Assembly: GCA_027068725.1 (NCBI GenBank)
Contig: JAMOMD010000458.1
Span: 1 to 22,157 of the forward strand
DNA from: Thermoproteales archaeon
Lineage (GTDB): Archaea; Thermoproteota; Thermoprotei; Thermoproteales; Thermocladiaceae
Reading direction: 5' to 3'
DNA length: 22,157 nucleotides
Part shown: positions 12,544-20,052 of the stretch, piece after piece
Numbering within the stretch: position 1 is the first letter of the stretch
Layout of the letters: every line of letters begins with the position of its first letter
Notes under the pieces: generated by a model
Database searches by the model: none
Seen by the model: the letters and a program-made list of their open reading frames with translations, nothing else
Told to the model about the DNA's origin: nothing
Translations under genes and position numbers: made by a program

Positions 12544-12776
12544 TATGATCCACTAGGCTTCTTGGCAGCTTTTGCAGCAGCCTTCTCGGCAGGCTTCTGC
12601 TGTACCTCAAATATTGTGTAGTTGCACTTGCCACAGTGCCATCTTGGAACCGGCACCTTGTGATATGCCATGACGCTACCGCAACGTGGGCAGAATCTTC
12701 TGAGGAACTTTATTGTCCCCGTGTTATAGTCAACTTCGTACCAGGTATGTGCTCTAGCCTTTACCTGCTTGCCCAT
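12543..12776 (-). CDS. rps27ae: Ribosomal protein S27ae
   Basis: A small-subunit zinc-ribbon protein, the archaeal counterpart of the ribosomal part of eukaryotic ubiquitin-S27a. C29-x2-C32 (FCPRCGS) and C48-x2-C51 (WHCGKCN) form the zinc site, with the family motif VPVPRWHCGKC between and a Lys/Ala-rich tail. Length is 77 aa. A TATA element (12802-12807) lies 26-31 bases before the ATG at 12776, so it has its own promoter although it also follows the zinc-ribbon gene at 12827. Its TAA overlaps the ATG of the UbiD-family gene. Confidence 0.95.
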   Translation of the reverse strand: MGKQVKARAHTWYEVDYNTGTIKFLRRFCPRCGSVMAYHKVPVPRWHCGKCNYTIFEVQQKPAEKAAAKAAKKPSGS

Positions 12777-12801
12777 TGTGCCCTAGACGTGATTTTTGGG
12801 G

Positions 12802-12807
12802 TTTAAA
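12802..12807 (-). promoter_or_regulatory. TATA box for rps27ae
   Basis: TTTAAA (symmetric) with minus-strand context GCATTTAAACCCC, 26-31 bases before the S27ae ATG. It makes S27ae and the genes after it a separate transcription unit. Confidence 0.5.
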
Positions 12808-12826
12808 TGCGTTAGTTAGAAGACTA

Positions 12827-13111
12827 TTAGTCCTCCTCGCTCTCTCGCTCTGTCTCGTATAGGTTCTCTAGTAACTGCTTGTGATAGTCCTCCAGCAGCT
12901 CACGCTCCTCACTAGTTATCGTGTGCTCTGCTTCACGAGAGATTGCAACACCTGTATGCTTTTCCTCAGCTATCTCTCTCCTCGTCACATATCCACTACG
13001 TGTCTGCTCAGTCACCTCTTCCTCATATCCACAGCGTGAACAGCGTAATACCTGCTTATTGCCTTTCTTTGCTGGGATAAGCATAGATTTGCATCTTGGG
13101 CAGAACCTCAT
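12827..13111 (-). CDS. TFS/RpoM-type N-terminal zinc-ribbon protein lacking the catalytic ribbon
   Basis: A 94-aa protein that opens with a textbook N-ribbon of TFS/RPB9-type proteins: MRFCPRCKSMLIP, with C4-x2-C7 and C24-x2-C27 (LRCSRCGYEE). True TFS (about 105-110 aa) has a second ribbon with an Asp-Glu hairpin that stimulates RNA cleavage by RNA polymerase. Here the second half has no Cys and ends in an acidic helical tail (ESEED). It may bind the polymerase lobe without cleavage activity, or act elsewhere. It is upstream of S27ae by 50 bases, with a TATA-like TTTATTAA (13142-13149) about 31-38 bases ahead of its start. Confidence 0.85.
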   Translation of the reverse strand: MRFCPRCKSMLIPAKKGNKQVLRCSRCGYEEEVTEQTRSGYVTRREIAEEKHTGVAISREAEHTITSEERELLEDYHKQLLENLYETERESEED

Positions 13112-13256
13112 GAGATCACTCGCACGGATTGTCCTAGCCTCTTAATAAATCTTTTTCAATACATTATCCGAACCTAAGAAATTCTTCTAGCATAAGTGCT
13201 TACAGGATCTTAGAATGAAAAATAATGTAGAGTTTCGTTTTTAGTAAGTTCCCGAC

Positions 13257-13367
13257 TTAGAACTCCTCCTCCCACTCCTCCTCGAACTCCTCCCATTCCT
13301 CTTCCTCCTCTTCCCAAAGCTCCTCCTCCAGCATCATCAGTGGCAGAACATCAGGCGCCATGACCAT
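13257..13367 (-). CDS. Tiny Glu/Trp-rich acidic protein, 36 aa
   Basis: ATG at 13367-13365 opens a 36-codon frame ending in TAA at 13259-13257. It begins MVMAPDVLPLMMLEEELW; from residue 14 onward nearly all residues are Glu, with Trp at 18, 25 and 32 (every seventh residue) and Phe at 28 and 36. Seventeen of 36 residues are Glu. A seven-residue aromatic period in a Glu-rich run suggests an acidic amphipathic helix with an aromatic stripe. A TATA element (13392-13399) lies 25-32 bases upstream, ideal for a leaderless mRNA and shared with the divergent THUMP gene. Function unknown; possible roles are a nucleic-acid mimic or a protein-binding acidic helix. It could still be chance coding in a GGA/GAG-repeat stretch. 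Confidence 0.6.
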   Translation of the reverse strand: MVMAPDVLPLMMLEEELWEEEEEEWEEFEEEWEEEF

Positions 13368-13391
13368 GGTCTCGAGTAAGGATTCCGTAGA

Positions 13392-13399
13392 ATTTTAAA
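13392..13399. promoter_or_regulatory. Shared TATA element between the acidic mini-gene and the THUMP gene
   Basis: ATTTTAAA, near-symmetric. It is 23-30 bases before the ATG at 13422 (plus) and 25-32 bases before the ATG at 13367 (minus), so it is suitably spaced for both. Confidence 0.5.
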
Positions 13400-13421
13400 G
13401 TATTACCACGAACCCATTCCA

Positions 13422-13940
13422 ATGTTCAATCTTGTTGTCTCGACAGGAAGGAGAAAGGAAGGACTTTGCGTAGAGGAGCTTAAGTACGTTGGCGATCTAA
13501 TAGGCATGCCAATATCAAACACCTGGTTCACAGGATTCGATGGACTCGTCACGGCAAAAGTCGAGGGTGATCCTATCGAGTTCTGTAGGAAACTAAAGGA
13601 GCTAGTAGTTAAACAAGAGTACGTTCCAAGATTCATACTGAAGGTAGTTCCAATAATGTGCGTCGTCAATACTGATCTCGAAGAAATTAAGGCTAAGGCA
13701 GTAGAGCTAGCACATACATACATTGCAGAGAACGAGACCTACAGAATTGACGTTAGAAAAAGAGGAGTACAGTACCATAGAATGGACATCATTGACCCAA
13801 TAGCAAAACAGATAAAGAGAAAAGTAAAGCTCGAGAATCCTGACAAGATACTGCATATCGAGATATTTCCCTCGAGAACTGGTCTTGCAGTTTTCAAGGA
13901 AGACGACGTTTTCTCTCTACTTCGCGTAACACTTACCTAA
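13422..13940 (+). CDS. THUMP-domain protein (Tan1-like)
   Basis: A 172-aa protein with the form of archaeal stand-alone THUMP proteins: MFNLVVSTGRRKEG at the start, then the central FILKVVPIMCVVNTDLEEIK and the THUMP core (YRIDVRKRG, residues 107-115; KVKLENPDKILHIEIF, residues 135-150). THUMP domains bind the acceptor end of tRNA. In eukaryotes Tan1 assists acetylation of C12 in tRNA-Ser and tRNA-Leu, and an archaeal role of the same type is likely but inferred. The ATG follows a TATA element by about 25 bases. Its stop overlaps the stop region of the convergent gene at 13933 by 8 bases. Confidence 0.88.
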   Translation: MFNLVVSTGRRKEGLCVEELKYVGDLIGMPISNTWFTGFDGLVTAKVEGDPIEFCRKLKELVVKQEYVPRFILKVVPIMCVVNTDLEEIKAKAVELAHTYIAENETYRIDVRKRGVQYHRMDIIDPIAKQIKRKVKLENPDKILHIEIFPSRTGLAVFKEDDVFSLLRVTLT

Positions 13941-14571
13941 TACGATCTAGCACAATCTCAGAAACACATTGAAATAAATCAGCAATATCATTGGCATATT
14001 CACATAACATTCTTATGTCTGGTATATCTCTAGTACACTTGTAGCATATGCATATATCGACTATAATTTCCTGTAGCTGATTCACGATCTGCCTCAGTAA
14101 GTTAATTGCAGTGTTTAAGTCTCTTGATATTACTATTGCAAGAATGTTTCTAATAGGGTAGTAAAATAATTTCTCTAGTGCATCGTCTATTTGAGACGAT
14201 ACAGTTAGTACACATATAATATTGAGCTCTGGTTTTCTAGCAAACTGAGGTCCTCTATGTGCACACCTTAGTCCAACATTTATTGAGTATATGACGTGTT
14301 CTTGACTATACACAATACGATCATTTAATAGTAGAATGTATGTATCTTCTAGACTTTTTGATAGTTCATTTAGACTTTTAATGAGGTTATCTACGAATTT
14401 TCTATCTACTTCCTTGACTAGTGATATTAGTAGAGGAATTACAAAATATTCTCCTATGTCAAGCTTTATCCGCGCGCATGGAAGAAGGGATGGGCTTATT
14501 TTCTCGTACATGTTCATTAGTTGCGAATGATGAGCGGGTTTCCCCTGGATTGATGATGATCTTGCGTTCAA
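13933..14571 (-). CDS. Hypothetical protein, 212 aa, downstream of the aminotransferase
   Basis: Unrecognised soluble, mostly helical protein. Visible features are a Leu/Ile-rich helical body, the strand-like INVGLRCAHRG and NIICVLTVSS, and a C-terminal Cys group (DICICYKCTRD, then LCEY and FQCV). The frame opens with TTG at 14571, overlapping the aminotransferase TGA by 4 bases, which suggests translational coupling. Alternatives are ATG at 14517 or 14511, which would remove a low-complexity start. It overlaps the convergent THUMP gene by 8 bases at the 3' end. The aminotransferase link suggests co-expression but not a function. Confidence 0.7.
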   Translation of the reverse strand: MNARSSSIQGKPAHHSQLMNMYEKISPSLLPCARIKLDIGEYFVIPLLISLVKEVDRKFVDNLIKSLNELSKSLEDTYILLLNDRIVYSQEHVIYSINVGLRCAHRGPQFARKPELNIICVLTVSSQIDDALEKLFYYPIRNILAIVISRDLNTAINLLRQIVNQLQEIIVDICICYKCTRDIPDIRMLCEYANDIADLFQCVSEIVLDRIR

Positions 14572-15773
14572 GCTGATCCTAATTTCTCTTCGAAGAAGTT
14601 TTCTATTCTTCGTATAGCTTCATCTATTCTGTCCGGTGTCTCTTTAGCAAAGCATAGTCTTACATGGTTTCTACCATATTCTCCAAAGGCTGAACCTGGC
14701 ACTACTGCTACATGCTTTTCGTGAAGAAGCTTGTGTGCCAGCTCTTCATCATTTATGTTTAGCTTCGTTAGGTAGTTTGATAAGTCTACAAACATGAATA
14801 GGCCAGCCTTTGGTTTGAATGTCTTTGCTTCAGGTAAGTACTTTCTTACAGCATTGTATAGGACATCCCTCCTCTCTCTATAGACTGGGAGTACTTCGTT
14901 AAGGTACTTTCTCTTGTACTTTGTAACATACAGGTACGCAGCGTACTGTGCCGGTGTTGGTGGATTAAGATTTACGTATTGTATTACTCTACCAAGCTCT
15001 TTTGTTACGCTTTCATGAGCTACGACATATCCAATTCGCCATCCTGGCAGTGCTGCGCCCTTGGAGAATGTGTTAAGCGCTATTACGTGCTCTAGGTCTA
15101 GGCGAGCTGCGTATACGTGAGAGTCCTCGTAGTATAGTTCTCTATATGCTTCGTCGTATATTAGGTAGAAGTCGTAGTCTACGGCCAGGTCAACGACTAG
15201 TTTCACAATTTCCTGATTGGCAACTCTGCCCGTAGGATTATCAGGATTTACGAAGATGAACATCTTAGTTTGTCTAGAAACCGCGTTCTTTATCTGTTCT
15301 GGATCTGGGTTAAACTCCTTCTCCACGGAGACTGGTATTGTCTTAACACGTGCCCCAAAGTACTCGAGTAAAGGTCTGTAAAGCAGGTACTCAGGGTCAA
15401 ATATCACAACTTCGTCTCCCTCGTCGAGAAGTAGCATCAGGATAGCAAGTATCGCTTCTGAGGAACCTGTAGATAAAATTACGTTACTTGCAGAAAGTGA
15501 TATTCCTGAATCTCGAGAATAGTCTTCTGCAACGGCTTGCCGCACGTCCTCCATTCCTACGGATGGCGTGTACTTGCTGAACTGGAATGGTCTTGATAAC
15601 ATGATGTTTGAGAGTTCTTCTAGAAGTTCTCTAGATGGAGGAAGACCTGGTTGACCTATGTGAAGCTCGTATACGTCATGCCCCTGTTTCTTCACTTTCT
15701 CGACTTCTGAGACTAGGAACCTGATCTTAGAGCCGGGAAGCTTCGTGCAGCGTCTCGAGAATGTTCTTACCAT
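14568..15773 (-). CDS. Class I/II PLP-dependent aminotransferase
   Basis: Transfers an amino group between an amino acid and a 2-oxo acid (aspartate, aromatic or alanine type; substrate not readable from sequence). The 401-aa length is standard for fold type I. Motifs: ELHIGQPGLP near the start, STGSSEA (101-107) for cofactor phosphate, NPDNPTG (176-182), DEAY (207-210), the PLP lysine K238 in TFSKGAALPGWRIGY with R246, and the C-terminal HVRLCFA arginine that binds the substrate carboxylate. The ATG at 15773 has an A/T-rich TATA-like element about 27-35 bases upstream (15798-15806). The downstream unknown gene overlaps its stop. Confidence 0.93.
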   Translation of the reverse strand: MVRTFSRRCTKLPGSKIRFLVSEVEKVKKQGHDVYELHIGQPGLPPSRELLEELSNIMLSRPFQFSKYTPSVGMEDVRQAVAEDYSRDSGISLSASNVILSTGSSEAILAILMLLLDEGDEVVIFDPEYLLYRPLLEYFGARVKTIPVSVEKEFNPDPEQIKNAVSRQTKMFIFVNPDNPTGRVANQEIVKLVVDLAVDYDFYLIYDEAYRELYYEDSHVYAARLDLEHVIALNTFSKGAALPGWRIGYVVAHESVTKELGRVIQYVNLNPPTPAQYAAYLYVTKYKRKYLNEVLPVYRERRDVLYNAVRKYLPEAKTFKPKAGLFMFVDLSNYLTKLNINDEELAHKLLHEKHVAVVPGSAFGEYGRNHVRLCFAKETPDRIDEAIRRIENFFEEKLGSA

Positions 15774-15835
15774 TGGTACATACCCGCTCGCTAGAGTATT
15801 AGAATATTAGCAGAGGAGAGGCCTGTAGATACTCC

Positions 15836-15843
15836 TTATAAGT
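15836..15843 (+). promoter_or_regulatory. TATA box of the DsrMK-like operon
   Basis: TTATAAGT, 22-29 bases before the ATG at 15865. Confidence 0.5.
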
Positions 15844-15864
15844 GTGGCATAACCTGAGTCACAT

Positions 15865-16824
15865 ATGACAGTTCCAGCCTATGTTGTGGGCATATGCATG
15901 GGCTTCATATACGCTGCCTTCCTCGTATGTATAATTGGCACGTTAGCAAAGCTTGGAAGGTACATCCGTGCACCAACACACCTGAGATGGGAACTCTACC
16001 CAGTACCTCACGAGAAGGCGTACTTTGCTGTCAGGGATGAGATACCAATGTTGAGAGGATCCTTCGCTCAGTTCTACCATGGAGGACTAGCAGAGGAGCT
16101 CAAGGAGATGCTTCCTGAGATGCTTTTCCTGGTAAGAGTGTTCAGGTACAGGAGAAGGATATGGTTCTTCTCACTAGCTATGCATGACGGAATATATCTC
16201 ATACTTGCGTGGTTTGTGCTGCTACTAATTGATGCAATAACAAGACTTGCAGGAATTCCAGTATACGCATTTTCGCCAAATCCGTGGGGCGCATTTATTG
16301 CATGGCTCACAATAATTACAGGAATCGTGGGAGGCTTCGCAATCGCTGTAGGCACAGTAGGCCTGTTCATATTTAGACTAGCTGACAGAGGAATGAGAGA
16401 GTATGCAACGTTCAGAGAGTACTTCAACCTCGCGTTCATATTCACGGTAGTGATCACAGCACTTGTAGCAGTATGCACATACGTGTGGAACTACATGTGC
16501 GCTAACGGCTTCACGTTCAAGAACTTGGTAGACGCACTCTTCGGCAACCATCAGGGAGTCTTCTATGAGGCAATGATGCAGATGCTTGCACTGATAACAT
16601 TTGACCCATCTAAGCTTGCCGGATTAACCTTCGTGACAAGTCCACTAATGTTAGCACACCAGATACTGTTCTGCCTATTCTTGCTATACTATCCATTCAG
16701 CAAAATGGTTCACGGACCTGCAAAGTACGTGTCATACCACCTAGTGAACTGGGACGACAAGCCTCATCAGGAAGGACCACTGCACTACAACTACTGGGGC
16801 ATAATTAAGATTAAGGAGCGCTAA
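15865..16824 (+). CDS. DsrM-like membrane cytochrome b (NarI family)
   Basis: A quinol-interacting integral membrane subunit expected to bind heme b and pass electrons to the DsrK-like partner. The 319-aa protein has about six membrane segments (7-29, 98-125, 140-173, 187-212, around 220-245, 255-280). The loop motif RWELYPVPHEK (41-51) is typical of DsrM/HmeC proteins. Candidate heme ligands are H107 (AMHDG), H265 (LAHQI) and H283 (MVHGP). It lies 10 bases upstream of the DsrK-like gene and shares its promoter. Codon use is biased toward G/C-ending codons, unlike the 3484-7133 cluster, which suggests high expression. Related NarI-type subunits exist in Hdr-like complexes, so the true electron partner is open. 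Confidence 0.88.
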   Translation: MTVPAYVVGICMGFIYAAFLVCIIGTLAKLGRYIRAPTHLRWELYPVPHEKAYFAVRDEIPMLRGSFAQFYHGGLAEELKEMLPEMLFLVRVFRYRRRIWFFSLAMHDGIYLILAWFVLLLIDAITRLAGIPVYAFSPNPWGAFIAWLTIITGIVGGFAIAVGTVGLFIFRLADRGMREYATFREYFNLAFIFTVVITALVAVCTYVWNYMCANGFTFKNLVDALFGNHQGVFYEAMMQMLALITFDPSKLAGLTFVTSPLMLAHQILFCLFLLYYPFSKMVHGPAKYVSYHLVNWDDKPHQEGPLHYNYWGIIKIKER

Positions 16825-16834
16825 GTCTGAAACT

Positions 16835-18442
16835 ATGAGCATGTCTTCAGAAGAGAAGAAAGTTTCCGAACTTCCCGGAACACCTCCAGGCGCAAAGAGA
16901 CGCAGAGTTCTCGGTATAGGACTCTTCACAGAGGATGAGTACGTTAAGTATAAGCAGACTGTACCTCCAACACTTAAGGATGTTGACCTGTCGCTAGATG
17001 GATACTCGGCTCTTGGACTTCCTGAGAACGTTCCTCCAGAGAAGGAGAAGGAGTGGAAGGAGAAGTTCCTGTCAGGTCTCAAGAAGCTTCTAGACCCAGA
17101 GAAGAACTGGACATTCTACAGACCATTCATCCTGACATGGGAGTACTGTGCAAGATGTCAGACATGTGCTGAAGCTTGTCCAATATACCTGGCGAGCGGT
17201 AAGAAGGAGATATACAGACCAACCTATAGGCTCGAGATTCTACAGAGAATTTACAGGAGATACTTCACGTGGTATGGAAAGATACCGTTCTTACGCAAGT
17301 TAATGAAGGCAGATATCGAGCTCGATGCTCGAGTCATTAAGCAGCTTGCTGAGTTATCCTATAGATGTACACAGTGTAGAAGATGTGCACTGTACTGTCC
17401 ACTTGGTCTAGATCAGGGTCTCGTTGATAGAGAGATCAGAAAGCTATTCAGCCAAGAGCTTGGTATACATGCTAAGGAACTTCACGAGCTAGGCACTGAG
17501 CAGCAACTGAGAGTAGGCTCATCCACTGGAATGACACCTAAGGCATTCCTGAAGATTGTGAAGTTCCTTGAGGAGATGATACGAGAGAAGACGGGACTTA
17601 ACATTAAGATTCCAGTAGATGAGAAAGGTGCAGACTACCTGCTCATACACAACGCAGGAGAGTACCTCTCATGGCCTGAGAACCCGGCAGCATTTGCAAT
17701 ATTGTTCGAGCTTGCTGGAGTAAGTTACACACTATCAAGTGAGCCTGTAGGCTATGATGCTGTCAACTATGGAGTATGGTACAACGACATACAGCTATAC
17801 AAGGTAGCTAAGAAGCACTTTGAGATCGCGAGAAAGCTCGAGGTTAAGGCTATACTAATAGGAGAGTGTGGACACGCTTGGAAGGCTATTCTGACCGCAG
17901 AGAGAGTCATACCAAAGGAGGAGAGAGTACCCTTCACGGACGTCCTGATAGTAATGGACGACATTATTAGAAGAAAGAAGCTCAACCTTGACCCGAATAG
18001 GAACAACTTCCCAGTAACACTACACGACCCATGCAACAAGGCTAGAAAGGGAGGAATAGTCGAGGAGCCACGTAGAATAATCCGTGCAGTCGTTCCTGAA
18101 GAACAGTTCAGAGAGATGGAGCCACATGGCTACTATAACTACTGCTGTGGCGGTGGTTCAGGATTTGCAATAATGCATCCATACAACTTCGATGAATGGA
18201 AGATGAAGTACGCAAGCTACTACAAGGTCAAGCAGATACTTGAGGCCTTCAAGGATGTCCTACACAAGGACGTTCCAAAGTACGTATGTGCACCATGCAG
18301 TAACTGTAAGGGCGAGCTCAGAGACATGATCGCTTACTATGGACTCTGGGAGAAGTACAAGATAACGTATGGAGGCCTTGTGGAGCTCGTAGTAAATGCA
18401 ATAGCAGACATACCACCATTCCTTGAGCTAGAGTTCCACTAA
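16835..18442 (+). CDS. DsrK/HdrD-like iron-sulfur protein
   Basis: A 535-aa cytoplasm-facing iron-sulfur protein. Two [4Fe-4S] ferredoxin motifs occur at C105-x2-C108-x2-C111-x3-C115 and C178-x2-C181-x2-C184-x3-C188. The C-terminal half carries a CCG domain pair as in HdrB/HdrD, where a noncubane or special [4Fe-4S] cluster handles disulfides: HDPCNKAR (C400), NYCCGGGSGF (C437, C438) and CAPCSNC (about 485-491). With the DsrM-like gene it forms the two-subunit core of a DsrMK/Hme-type complex that links the quinone pool to a cytoplasmic disulfide or sulfur carrier. No DsrAB, DsrC or other Dsr gene is in the window. The 100-residue N-terminal extension before the first cluster is charged and Pro-rich. 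Confidence 0.9.
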   Translation: MSMSSEEKKVSELPGTPPGAKRRRVLGIGLFTEDEYVKYKQTVPPTLKDVDLSLDGYSALGLPENVPPEKEKEWKEKFLSGLKKLLDPEKNWTFYRPFILTWEYCARCQTCAEACPIYLASGKKEIYRPTYRLEILQRIYRRYFTWYGKIPFLRKLMKADIELDARVIKQLAELSYRCTQCRRCALYCPLGLDQGLVDREIRKLFSQELGIHAKELHELGTEQQLRVGSSTGMTPKAFLKIVKFLEEMIREKTGLNIKIPVDEKGADYLLIHNAGEYLSWPENPAAFAILFELAGVSYTLSSEPVGYDAVNYGVWYNDIQLYKVAKKHFEIARKLEVKAILIGECGHAWKAILTAERVIPKEERVPFTDVLIVMDDIIRRKKLNLDPNRNNFPVTLHDPCNKARKGGIVEEPRRIIRAVVPEEQFREMEPHGYYNYCCGGGSGFAIMHPYNFDEWKMKYASYYKVKQILEAFKDVLHKDVPKYVCAPCSNCKGELRDMIAYYGLWEKYKITYGGLVELVVNAIADIPPFLELEFH

Positions 18443-18518
18443 ACTAACATATCCTCTTAACATAAGCACTTTTCCAAAATTGTTAACAATATTCTAAAGT
18501 TCCTACAATAGTTTTTGA

Positions 18519-18815
18519 ATGATGTTCTCCATGTTTACTATAAACTTATCATCTATTCCTCAAGACTTGCGTAGAGTTTTGCTTGAGATTATAGCTACAG
18601 ATGGTGCCAGGGAGCGCAAGGTTGAAATTATTGTTAGGATGTTGTTTGAGAGAGGAATTTTGAACATTCGTAAGAGGTTTGTTGATTATATTTTAAGACC
18701 AGCTGATGATAATGCTAGAAGGGATTTCGAAAAGATGTTCGAGGTACATGGCGAGAGTGAACTCTGTCTATTTTGTGAGAGCTTTCCTGAAAAGTGTGAG
18801 CTAGTGTTACTTTAG
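18519..18815 (+). CDS. Small hypothetical protein with C-terminal CxxC, 98 aa
   Basis: Unrecognised, helical and basic in its first 70 residues (SIPQDLRRVLLEII, KVEIIVRMLFERGI, IRKRFVDYIL). It ends with three cysteines, C83-x2-C86-x6-C93 (CLFCESFPEKC), which may bind metal. Starts with ATG at 18519, with a second ATG next to it. A weak TATA-like stretch (ATATTCTAAA region, 18488-18497) lies 22-31 bases ahead. It stands 76 bases after the DsrK-like gene and 38 bases before the thiolase, so it could be read with either. A redox or metal role is suggested only by the cysteines. Confidence 0.65.
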   Translation: MMFSMFTINLSSIPQDLRRVLLEIIATDGARERKVEIIVRMLFERGILNIRKRFVDYILRPADDNARRDFEKMFEVHGESELCLFCESFPEKCELVLL

Positions 18816-18853
18816 GTAATTGTCTTAAGTACCCCTTTGTTAACTGTCGTTAC

Positions 18854-20047
18854 GTGCAGACGACGGATGTTGTAATAGTAGGATTCGTCAGGTTACCTAT
18901 AGGAAAGTTTGGTGGAGCTTACAGGAACGTTAAGCCTCAATACCTAGCAGCTGAGTGCATAAAGAAGCTTCTGGACAGAGTAGGCATTGAGGGAAAGCTT
19001 GTTGATGAGGTTATCATTGGCTGTGCCCTTCAGGGTGGGTTCGGTCAGAATATTGCAAGACAAGCAGCATTACTTGCCGGTCTACCTGTTACCGTCGGAG
19101 CATACGTTGTAAATAGGGTATGCTCGTCAGGTATGCAGGCAGTATTTGAAGCTTGTAGACAGCTGAAACTTGGAGAAGCAAGACTAATCATAGCAGGTGG
19201 AGTCGAGTCCATGAGCACATGCCCACTTGCTATAACACACGAAGCCAGATGGGGCATTAAACACTGTGTTCTCAAGAAGCAGGAAATCATTGACCTGATG
19301 GTACACGATGGTCTTCTCGATCCCATGACCATGATGCTGATGGGACAAGAAGCTGACAAAGTTGCTAGAGAACATGGCGTGCCTAGAGAGCTCTTGGACT
19401 GGATAGCATTTGAAAGTCATAGACGTGCATGGAAGGCTACTGAAGGTAAGCTATTCGTTGACATGGAACCTGTTGACATGCATGTAGGTTGCGAACATGT
19501 TGTTCTTGACCATGATGAGGGCATAAGACCTGATACTACACTAGAAAAACTTGCAAAACTTAAGCCCGTATTCACGCCAGAGGGACCGCACACAGCAGGA
19601 AATTCCTCACAGCTAAGTGATGGTGCAGCAATGCTTCTCCTAACAACTTATGATACGGCGAAGGAGCTTGGTCTTAGACCAATTGCGAGAGTAATAGCCT
19701 ATGACTGGGTAGCTGTTGATACTTGGAGATTTACTGAGGCTCCCGTCTACGTTATTGAAAAGATGTTGAAGAAGCTTGGATGGACTGTGAATGATGTTGA
19801 CGTGTTCGAGGTAAATGAGGCGTTTGCTGTTGTTCCTGCATTAGTAAACAAGTATCTTGATGTACCGTTCGAGAAAATGAACATACTTGGAGGAGCAATA
19901 GCGCTAGGACATCCCCTCGGTGCAACAGGAGCCAGAATAATAACTACGCTAATAGCAGCACTGAAGGCCTGTGGAGGAAAGAGAGGAATAGCAGCTTTAT
20001 GTCATGGAACAGGTGGAGCAACAGGAATAGCAATAGAACTCTTGTAA
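18854..20047 (+). CDS. Acetyl-CoA C-acetyltransferase / thiolase
   Basis: Condenses two acetyl-CoA to acetoacetyl-CoA, or runs the reverse cleavage. It is 397 aa, the length of tetrameric Cys-His-Cys thiolases. Catalytic residues: C90 in NRVCSSGMQ, H353 in LGHPLGATG and C383 in LCHGTGGATG, plus the conserved VNEAFAVVPA. The start is GTG, placed about 24-31 bases after an A/T-rich TTAAGTA element, consistent with a leaderless mRNA. It is not beside an HMG-CoA synthase or DUF35 gene, so the archaeal mevalonate thiolase module is not evident. A role in a 4-hydroxybutyrate carbon-fixation cycle or in fatty-acid or butyrate breakdown fits equally. Confidence 0.93.
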   Translation: MQTTDVVIVGFVRLPIGKFGGAYRNVKPQYLAAECIKKLLDRVGIEGKLVDEVIIGCALQGGFGQNIARQAALLAGLPVTVGAYVVNRVCSSGMQAVFEACRQLKLGEARLIIAGGVESMSTCPLAITHEARWGIKHCVLKKQEIIDLMVHDGLLDPMTMMLMGQEADKVAREHGVPRELLDWIAFESHRRAWKATEGKLFVDMEPVDMHVGCEHVVLDHDEGIRPDTTLEKLAKLKPVFTPEGPHTAGNSSQLSDGAAMLLLTTYDTAKELGLRPIARVIAYDWVAVDTWRFTEAPVYVIEKMLKKLGWTVNDVDVFEVNEAFAVVPALVNKYLDVPFEKMNILGGAIALGHPLGATGARIITTLIAALKACGGKRGIAALCHGTGGATGIAIELL

Positions 20048-20052
20048 GGTAT

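Noticed and set aside
13261..13330. The CTCCTC-rich stretch as a simple repeat or CRISPR-like array.
   Set aside because: Units vary in length and there are no spacers; it is explained by Glu codons of a small ORF on the minus strand.
14551..14580. ATGATGA followed by CTGA about 13 bases later on the plus strand, suggesting a second C/D-box RNA.
   Set aside because: Only one guide half is present, no C' or second D box follows, and the stretch is coding on the minus strand at the aminotransferase/unknown gene junction.
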